Of a DNA stretch of 64,000 nucleotides, positions 56,509 to 64,000 are shown one piece after another. Source of the DNA: Neoechinorhynchus agilis. Its lineage: Eukaryota; Acanthocephala. The first letter of the stretch is position 1. Each line of letters opens with the position of its first letter. The notes under the pieces are model-generated. The model was not told the DNA's origin. It made no database searches and worked only from the letters and a program-made list of their open reading frames with translations. The DNA lies in the NCBI GenBank assembly GCA_051530055.1, contig CM121342.1:4774001-4838000 (forward strand). Direction: 5' to 3'. The position numbers were made by a program, and so were the translations under genes.

Positions 56509-59500
56509 TTAATCGAATAGGTCTTGTTCGAGCGGTCGTCGTATCCATAAACCCAGACCAGCTGAGGAAAATGCCCTTATAGCCATTGATTTCGCTTCTC
56601 GATAACCATCAGCTAGCAGCTTAGCATCCCCATAAATGAGCCCTGAGTGTTGGCTTAATTTAAAATCCGTGCACAAGTATTTCCAGTACTCAAATAAGCT
56701 TCGTCTACTTAGTCGTGAGCTGCTATAATCCTCTTTTAACCCGTTTTCCGAATTTATGAGCTCTCGAAAGGACGATATCCCATTGTACCATATAAAAGAG
56801 TGAAACGGAGCTTTTCTTGCTAAACGCGGTAAACATAGGGATGCTTTTATTAGGACAGGTCTATGGAAGCAGAAGCCATTGGGAAGGTTTTCATCCGTCA
56901 ACTGTTCTATTCGTCCGTACATGGCTCTTTTTAAGTGATCGGAATGGAACAGTGTTCCGATCGCTATGGTGCTCAAATATACAGGCTCGATGAAGACGCT
57001 TAGTAGTGAACCTGAAATAAATAACAAAAATGGTTAGTTTAGAGAGAAAGTGATTTTAAAAACACACCCGAGACGAATGTATATACGTCGACTGATCGAA
57101 TCAGAGTCATTTAAAAAAATTAAGATTGGATTTTTAATCATAAACACCGAACTATACACACTCAATCGGTTACCCAAGTTTTAAATGTTGAAAATTCCAT
57201 CGGCTTACGAAACTCCCCACGAGTCAAAACGAAAACAATCATTTAGTGTTTTTTAGTATTTTTATATGTGGCTTAACCAGTAGTCTTTTTTGATAGATAT
57301 TTTATTATTCCATACACGGCCGAAATAAAATATCTACCAAAAAAAGACTACCGGCTTAGCCACATATAAAAATTCTAAAAACTTATCCAGGCCAATTTGT
57401 GGCGAAGTTTGTACATTCCCTAGTTGTGCTGATGAGGTGGTCAAGTGGACTAAAGCTTTAGATCCCAGTTTGTTGGGTCAATTGGTTCGAATCCGACAAC
57501 CAAAGGGGACGAAATACCTCCCTAAAGGGAAGAGGAAACTCACTGATTAGTCCCACGTTGGAGGTATCTTAGAATCCGGAGAGATGTACGGTCTTGTGGA
57601 CCAGCACCGTCCCAGACGAATGAATCGGCGATGGACTGTGGATGTCCATTCGGCCGTGTATGAAAAAAATAAACATATCTATAAAAAATCATTTGGTTTG
57701 TCTGTGACATATTCCTTTGCAATATTTTAGATTGAATTGATAAAACTATTGAACGCGATCTCTCGCTCGGGTGTTCATAAGCGACCTAAACAACAACAAA
57801 TTTAATTACCAGAACCCAGGACCGTTTAGAAGAAATTGTGAGAAGGGAAAAGTGCTAACCTTGAACACCGATGATGTTCCATCTGCAGATTTTGTCTGAA
57901 CATGACATTGTCTGTAAGGGTTCTCCCGATACAATTCCATCACAAGTCTGAATATGTGATCCGGGAGTAATCAAAACGGTTCCTTCGCCAGCCTCGATCT
58001 TTTTTCTGAGTTGACCTCGAGCCTTTCGGTTTGGATGAACATCATTCCCGTCATTGCACTCACCTTCATGTATTGAAAATACACGAGCATCTCCACAAGG
58101 ACTCGTCGAAACGTACAAATGAAAGGATATTTCGTCTTTAAGTCTAAGCTTTCCTCCGGCCGCTTGTTCAAAGATGCCATTATTGGTCGTAATGTAGACA
58201 TGTAACATCTCCATCAAGTATAAAACTAAGCATCTTCGTGCAATAATCTCAGCATGACAATCTCTCAAAACTTGGCCATTTCCACGTAAATTCTCAGCGT
58301 TTATACATTTTGTACCTGTAGTTACACAAATAACTTGAGCGCCCGTCTGCAAATCTTCATCACTTTTGGTCATTACGATGCCTGCTAGAACTTTTCTTCG
58401 TTGCAAAGTTGGATCATCCGAAGATAGGCTTTCAAACGTCCTTTTCACGAGCAATGAAATGGCATCAGCAAATTGTTGAGTGTCCATTTGGGAACTTTCA
58501 AAAGAGCGAACATTGCATCTAGGATCATGTACGTGACGCTTTTGTTGAAAAGCAAACCTCAATCCGTACAAGGCCCCTAGAACAGCATGTGCAGCATTGG
58601 ATCTTGCCAACTTTTTGCTTCGTCCATGCCCGTCGTAAACATTTCCATTTAAACGAATCCTACATGTGAATGTTTCCTGGGCGCTTTTCGCTCTTTCCAA
58701 TAACATCTCATAGTTTAGATTTGGAAATACCTCATTTAAAATTGCCATTGGACCTTTGCCCATTAAGACAACACTTCTATCGCCCACTATAATTTCGCTG
58801 TTGTCTTCGTTCACTTCTCCGGCTACTAAAGTCTCGTTATTAGTCTGAGAACTTTCAGAACAACCAAATGAACTATTGGGGATCTTATTGGCGTAGAAAG
58901 TCGTAACGTTTATGTAATCCGAAGACGATTTTGCCAAAATGGGAGTTGTCGGTCTACTTGCCGTAGATGTGGTGGCATTATCGGAATCATAAGATACCAA
59001 TGCATCGTTTGGAGGAGAAAAATTGATCATTTGATCTATAATGTTAAAAAGGCAGATTCTGGAAGCTTCCCATTTCGCCATCGCCGGACAAGAAGCAACT
59101 GCGTGTGCTTCATCTGAGTCAGAGTGATCTTTAACGGCAAACATGACTTTAAATTGGTCGACAAACTTTTTCTTTCCTTTCAAATCAACCCAATAATCAT
59201 AACATTTCAAAAAATCCTGCTTCAATTGCCGTTCCACGCTCTCGGACCGTTCTATAGCTTTTACGAATTCTTCGTCACAGAGCCCAATGTCCGTTGGATG
59301 CTGCAGTTTTTGATATGTGGTTTTCGGACGAATTTCATTCAGAAGCGCCGTGTAATTATGGGCATGCTCAAGCTGTTTAAGTGCCTCCAATGAGATAATT
59401 TCTAACTCGGTTAAAAGATCATAAATCATGGTAAATTCGGTGCCACATAATCGCCGACGATGCCGTCCATTGTTGAATTTATGCCTCCTTTGTCCTCTAT

Positions 59501-59582
59501 GGTTAACACGGAAATCTACATCTCTTCTCCTGCGTGAATCGTACTCAACTGATTGATCGAAGTGGCCAAACATGGTCTCCAC
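56509..59582 (-). CDS. ADAR: ADAR, double-stranded RNA adenosine deaminase
   Basis: Two exons, 59582-57860 and 57011-56509. Junctions CAAG|GTTAGC and TTATTTCAG|GTTC join in phase and give 741 aa. The enzyme deaminates adenosine to inosine in dsRNA. A clear dsRNA-binding domain covers about 275-340 (AILNEVFPNLNYEMLLERAK, then GHGRSKKLARSNAAHAVLGA). A second, degenerate one may lie at about 78-185 (LLNEIRPKTTYQKL, KFVDQFKVMFAVKD). The deaminase has the zinc and catalytic residues: DCHAEIIARR (His443, Glu445), STSPCGDARV (Cys496) and TMSCSDKICRWN (Cys561). The second exon supplies the SVFIEPVYLSTIAIG block and the C-terminal half. The 848-nt intron splits the catalytic domain immediately after the last zinc ligand. 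It contains a long hairpin and a tRNA-derived SINE. The ATG follows TTCTGTATCAG|TGGAGACCATG, an acceptor-like context. Confidence 0.95.
57251..57380. mobile_element. Foldback hairpin inside the ADAR intron, ~56-bp arms
   Basis: The left arm (57251-57306) contains TTTTTATATGTGGCTTAACC and AGTAGTCTTTTTTGATAGAT. The right arm (57324-57380) carries their reverse complements with few mismatches. The loop is about 17 nt. In the pre-mRNA this would be a near-continuous duplex. Confidence 0.88.
57425..57690 (+). mobile_element. tRNA-derived SINE inside the ADAR intron
   Basis: An A-box-like TGGTCAAGTGG (57438-57448) and a perfect B box GGTTCGAATCC (57484-57494) are spaced as in a Leu/Ser-type tRNA. 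The acceptor and T stems do not pair, so it is not a working tRNA. A non-tRNA body follows, and an A-rich end (TATGAAAAAAATAAACATAT) closes the unit near 57690. It is antisense to ADAR. Only one full copy is seen in this window, so the SINE call rests on structure. Confidence 0.6.
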
Positions 59583-59756
59583 TGATACAGAAAAGCAAAT
59601 CTAAAAGTGCTCAATGATAACTTATCTCCAAAATCCATTCAGCAATTTTTTGACGGCACACTGTGAAACTTGTGCGATGTAGCGGCGCATTTTCACTTAT
59701 TTGACGACGTATTTTTCTAATAATAATCGGTAATGTTTGTTTTTCATTGACTTTGT

Positions 59757-60206
59757 TTAAAAAAAGGATCCGTTCTTTTTAGAACGATGGTGGTCCGTCG
59801 TCGTTGTTGTTCGATCCTTAAAAAATAGAACGAAAACATGAAGATCTCTGCAAACAAACCAGTGTTTTAAAAAACGAATTGCCGGTGCTTTTTTAGTTGC
59901 TCGATAGTTTACATCGATGACCTGCACATCATTTTTTGGCTGTAATCGTCCTCGATCCGGACCAAGACAACACCATATTCGATCAAACAAGATTATTCAA
60001 GTCGAATCGACATTATTTAATAATATCGGCGGATAATAATAGCACCTTTTATTGACAAAGAATATGAACCGTGTCCCTCTTTCCGCTCTCATGAACACTC
60101 GAGGTCTAATTTTTTCATTGTGGTTGTTGACTTTGGAACGAACAAGGGGTTTGGTAGGGTCGCTCTCGTAACAATCTCTCGGTACAACAACTCTGGCATT
60201 CTCCAT
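59757..60206 (-). CDS. Small hypothetical protein, in-frame TGA, structure unresolved
   Basis: The frame starts MENARVVVPRDCYESDPTKP directly after an acceptor-like CGTTTTAG|AGATCATGG. It is open for 69 codons to a TGA at 59997, then open again in the same frame to 59757 (GPDRGRLQPKNDVQVIDVNY, RATKKAP). An intron from CGA|GTGTTC (about 60098) to GATTACAG (about 59940) would keep phase 0 and skip the stop. No family recognised. It lies 175 bp upstream of ADAR on the same strand, so a shared transcript is conceivable. Confidence 0.35.
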
Positions 60207-60424
60207 GATCTCTAAAACGTTCACATTCCCGAATACCAAGAGCAACTTGTCCCTTGCAGCTTCAGAAGCCGGCGAGCCAACTGCTTTTATCGAAAAATAA
60301 GCGATTCAATAGGCACTGGAGGGGAAAGACGTTTTTCACCACCTTTTATAAAGTGCAAAAGTAATAATTTCTTACGAAAATTTTGCAGTTTGGAAGAAGT
60401 TCACACACAATTAAGATAAAAAAT

Positions 60425-61935
60425 CTAGTGAGGAGGAATATCAGCATGGCGCCAGAGATTCAGGACGGGGAGGAATATCAGGATGACAATGTTGATGGAA
60501 TCGAGATTTTGACTGAGGAGGAATATCAGGACGGCCAGATTCAGGACGAGGAGGAATATCAGGATTTCGCCAAAGATTCAGGACGGGGAGGAATATCAGG
60601 ATGGATGGCACAATAGAGCAGACGGCGACAATGTTGATGGAATCGAGATTTTGACTGAGGAGGAATATCAGGATTTCGCCAGATTCAGGACGAGGAGGAA
60701 TATCAGGATGGATGGCACAATAGAGCAGACGGCGACAATGTTGATGGAATCGAGATTCAGGCGGAGGAGGAATATCAGGATTTCGCCAAAGATTCAGGAC
60801 GAGGAGGAATATCAGGATTTCGCCAAAGATTCAGGACGAGGAGGAATATCAGAATGGATGGCACAATAGAGCAGACGGCGACAATGTTGATGGAATCGAG
60901 ATTTTGACTGAGGAGGAATATCAGGATTTCGCCAGATTCAGGACGAGGAGGAATATCAGGATTTCGCCAAAGATTCAGGACGAGGAGGAATATCAGGATG
61001 GATGGCACAATAGAGCAGACGGCGACAATGTTGATGGAATCGAGATTTTGACTGAGGAGGAATATCAGGATTTCGCCAGATTCAGGACGAGGAGGAATAT
61101 CAGGATTTCGCCAAAGATTCAGGACGGGGAGGAATATCAGGATTTCGCCAAAGATTCAGGACGAGGAGGAATATCAGAATGGATGGCACAATAGAGCAGA
61201 CGGCGACAATGTTGATGGAATCGAGATTTTGACTGAGGAGGAATATCAGGACGTCACCTCAGATTCCGACCGAGGAGGAATATCAGGATTTCGCCAAAGA
61301 TTCAGGACGAGGAGGAATATCAGGATGGATGGCACAATAGAGCAGACGGCGACAATATTGATGGAATCGAGATTTTGACTGAGGAGGAATATCAGGATTT
61401 CGCCAGATTCAGGACGAGGAGGAATATCAGGATGGATGGCACAATAGAGCAGACGGCGACAATGTTGATGGAATCGAGATTCAGGCTGAGGAGGAATATC
61501 AGGATTTCGCCAGATTCAGCGAGGAGGAATATCAGGATTTCGCCAAAGATTCAGGACGAGGAGGAATATCAGAATGGATGGTACAATAGAGCAGACGGCG
61601 ACAATATTGATGGAATCGAGATTTTGACTGAGGAGGAATATCAGGATTTCGCCAGATTCAGGACGAGGAGGAATATCAGGATGGATGGTACAATAGAGCA
61701 GACGGCGACAATGTTGATGGAATCGAGATTTTGACTGAGGAGGAATATCAGGACGGTAGATTCCGACCGAAGAGGAATATCAGGATTTCGCCAGAGATTC
61801 AGGACGAGGAGGAATATCAGGATGGATGGCACAATAGAGCAGACGGCGACAATATTGATGGAATCGAGATTTTGACTGAGGAGGAAATCAGGACGGCACC
61901 TCAGATTCCGACCGAGGAGGAATATTGGGAGTTGA
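60425..61935. repeat. Complex tandem array of GGAGGAATATCAGGA blocks
   Basis: A 27-33 bp core (GAGGAGGAATATCAGGATTT, CGCCAAAGATTCAGGAC) is repeated some 35-40 times. It is interrupted by a longer block (ATGGCACAATAGAGCAGACG, GCGACAATGTTGATGGAATC) about every 120-190 bp, forming a higher-order repeat. Plus-strand frames reading EEEYQD repeats are cut by TAG in each long block (CACAATAG), so a single long coding frame is not maintained. Confidence 0.9.
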
Positions 61936-62572
61936 GGTGATCACGAGGACCCAGAGGTACGTGGCTCTTCTTCTTTAACAAAATAAAAAAATAAAACGTG
62001 TTAATTATAAATCTCGGCGATTCTAAAACTGCCTAGCAGATGATCGAATACTTATACCATTATTGCTAACCTCAATCTCTTTGATCGTTGATCTTTTTTG
62101 ACTTTGTGACTAAACTGACAATGTTGAAATTTTTATTTTACGTAATTCAGAGATCTTCGCCATTTGCGAGTTGTAGGAAATCGACGTTTTAATCGCACGA
62201 AATGATTTTATGAATTCATCATTCTGTTCTAGAGAAAGTAATGATAGGATACTACTGATTAGAGCGAAACAAGTCGATTATTTTTTGATCGTTATCGATT
62301 CTTAGGAAGATGCATGGTAGTGAAAATATGGCAAAACTCCACCGCAATCATTTTAAAGGAAAGCTGCATGAAAATTTCTGAGAAAGCGCGAAGAGTCAAC
62401 TCTTCTTTATTATTAAAAGGTTTAAATACCGTTCAAGTCCTCTGGTATACTTTCGAAACAACCCAATAACTTTATAACAAAAGTAAGCGTAGTTAGCCAA
62501 TCGAACGTTTATTGCAAAGAATATAGATTGCAGCGAAGAACCGCATGAATTTTGTGTTGTACTTTTTGAAGT
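61936..62572. other. Intergenic, no gene seen
   Basis: AT-rich 3' flank of PDCD10; no supported feature. Confidence 0.45.
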
Positions 62573-63462
62573 TCATTTCCATATCGAACTGAGGAGGCCT
62601 GTTATAACACCTCCGCTTCCACCACTACTCAAAGGACCGGCAGGTTGATCTTCCTTTGGACATTCGATTTTCGTCGATGGTAAAGCTGATTCCAAAAGTG
62701 CATCCGTTTGTTGAATAAGCTGAGCCGCGGCAATATACAGGTCGTCTCTGTCAAAAGTTGAGAAATACGATTTTAGTGAGCCTGAGAAATTGCGGGAACT
62801 GGAGACGAATGCTTTTTTTTGAGCGTCAAGCCTTATTCTAGTTAAGTAAGCTGCATTTTTCGACGGAACACTGGATGCTTCATGAGGCAGAAGGATCAGC
62901 AATGAGTTGACGGCATCAATATTGGCTTTGATTGCAGCAGCAATTTGCTTGATCGTTTCTAAAAAGATTTGTCTATCGGAAATCTTGTCGGGAATCTGAC
63001 TGAGGATATATTTAAGACGATCCGCACGAGCCACCAGATCACATCCACTAGGAGTAGCAGCCATACCATCGGAATTCGATGACACAAGGAATTCTGCGGA
63101 CAATAGGCGACCGTATTTTAACGAATCGATCTTCTCAGAGGTAAGCGGTGAGATGATTCGTCAATTTATGTCGTTTTTTCGCCCGTATCAGCCAACGAAT
63201 CGAGCAGACTAATTGTAAATTCAGTAGCGAACGATGGCCAAACGTCGATCAGTTGTATTAGAGCCTGCCGAAGCGCTATTTTGTCGGTTTCGGACGATTC
63301 AGTCTCATCGATGGCCGATAGGATCGAATGGAATGGCTGTGTGAAGCATTCACAAGCTGGTCGTTGTCGTACCGATTGAATAGATGCGTTGTCGCTTTTG
63401 TTCGGACATTGAGCAATGCGTTGAGGTTGTGGCTGTACAGACGGAGCACTCCCGTGCATAAG
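62573..63462 (-). CDS. PDCD10: PDCD10 / CCM3 orthologue
   Basis: CCM3 is a small helical adaptor that dimerises with GCKIII kinases and joins STRIPAK complexes. The C-terminal block matches the focal-adhesion-targeting-like half: ADRLKYILSQIPDKISDRQI, ETIKQIAAAIKANIDAVNSL, LDAQKKAFVSSSRNFSGSLK, AAQLIQQTDALLES. The upstream block (ECFTQPFHSILSAIDE, then KIALRQALIQLIDVWPSFAT) fits the N-terminal dimerisation helices. The start is set at MHGSAPSVQ (63462), after the acceptor-like CATGTAATTTTAG at about 63491. A first coding exon further upstream is possible. A short intron joins the two blocks somewhere in 63100-63200, exact sites unresolved. After the usual end there is a ~35-residue extension with a Gly/Ser stretch (LSSGGSGGVITGLLSSIWK) that vertebrate CCM3 lacks. 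Confidence 0.85.
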
Positions 63463-63733
63463 CGACCGGACAAAATCGAAGGGATTTATTTCTAAAATTA
63501 CATGAGATACAAAAGTTGATGTCGTTGAAAGCAAATTGCGGGATGCTGGAACAATGACAAAAAACGCGAATCTACGATGCTCTTGGCGCAACAAGTAATT
63601 CACAGGATTCTAGGACGTTATTGGGATGTTTAAATCAATCACGGAAGCTCTTTGGTCATTAGCAAGCGAATGTAAATATCTAAATTGTTGATGGCACTCT
63701 TGAACGTGATTTATGTGTGGCTAAAACTATGGA

Positions 63734-64000
63734 TTAATCGTCCTTTTCAATAATAGTCTTGTACTCTCGTCTAAAAGCGTGATCAACAATCGAATAAATA
63801 CATGCAGATCCAATAGAAGCCAAAATGGCAATTCTAATTCGCATAATGTCTTTCATTCGTCTGATCACAGGTTTTCTTTTGTCTAAGTTGATGAATGATT
63901 TCGAGGTGAAGAACTAACTTACGGTATCCTTACAGGAATTTCTTTGTGGCTTTTGTAAATAGCGCAAAATACAAGTAAATGCCTTTCCAAGCGGCTGACA
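63734..64000 (-). CDS. C-terminal end of a small membrane protein (partial)
   Basis: Two blocks join in phase: 64000-63934 (ending TCC T|GTAAGG) and 63882-63734 (after CAACTTAG), with a 51-nt intron. The end reads KRKPVIRRMKDIMRIRIAIL, ASIGSACIYSIVDHAFRREY, KTIIEKDD and stops. It has one hydrophobic segment flanked by basic residues, as in small mitochondrial or ER single-span proteins. The family is not recognised and the N terminus is outside the window. Confidence 0.5.

Noticed and set aside
57431-57503. Functional tRNA-Leu or tRNA-Ser gene
   Set aside because: The A and B boxes are good, but the acceptor stem does not close and the T stem has mismatches; better explained as a SINE head.

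Overview
The window is nuclear DNA of a metazoan, most likely a nematode or another small-intron invertebrate. Genes are split by GT-AG introns, many only about 40-60 nt long. About ten start codons sit just downstream of a pyrimidine-rich AG, as expected for spliced-leader acceptors or 5'UTR introns. The conserved genes are animal genes: PASK, CIAO3, a nuclear receptor ligand-binding domain, a neuronal calcium sensor, a Na/K-ATPase beta subunit, a STRA6-like receptor, a Jun-type bZIP, ADAR and PDCD10/CCM3. I cannot name the species.

Layout. 0-10 kb: tandem repeats, a decayed LINE fragment, a two-exon gene of unknown function (1370-5297), a degenerate SGNH-like gene (minus strand) and several palindromic elements. 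10.2-14.4 kb: a 104-bp satellite. 14.5-22 kb: a putative TFIIS-N-like nuclear protein (plus) and PASK (minus), the latter with its catalytic residues replaced. 22.6-28.2 kb: a 19-bp minisatellite and a 92-bp satellite that runs up to the start of CIAO3. 28.2-33.1 kb: CIAO3, a 188-bp tandem repeat and a nuclear receptor ligand-binding-domain gene. 33-38 kb: repeats and weak exon candidates. 38-39.3 kb: a neuronal calcium sensor and a MIT-domain protein converging 24 bp apart. 40-43 kb: a 295-bp tandem repeat and unexplained sequence. 43.7-49.25 kb (minus): a Na/K-ATPase beta-like subunit, then a gene joining a signal peptide, C-type lectin domain, EGF domain and STRA6/RBP-receptor membrane core. 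50-52.2 kb: Jun-like bZIP. 52.3-55.3 kb: a 170-bp satellite and a LINE fragment. 56.5-59.6 kb (minus): ADAR, whose catalytic intron holds a long hairpin and a tRNA-derived SINE. 60.4-61.9 kb: a GGAGGAATATCAGGA array. 62.6-64 kb (minus): PDCD10/CCM3 and the end of a small membrane protein gene running off the window.

The genes do not form a pathway; they are separate housekeeping, signalling and membrane genes. Roughly a quarter to a third of the window is tandem repeat, and at least eight inverted-repeat (foldback) elements are scattered through introns and intergenic DNA. The observations most worth following are the lectin-EGF-STRA6 gene, the inactivated PAS kinase, the hairpin inside the ADAR intron, and the nuclear receptor with no visible DNA-binding domain. 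All exon joins were made by eye from splice consensus and reading phase, with no transcript support.
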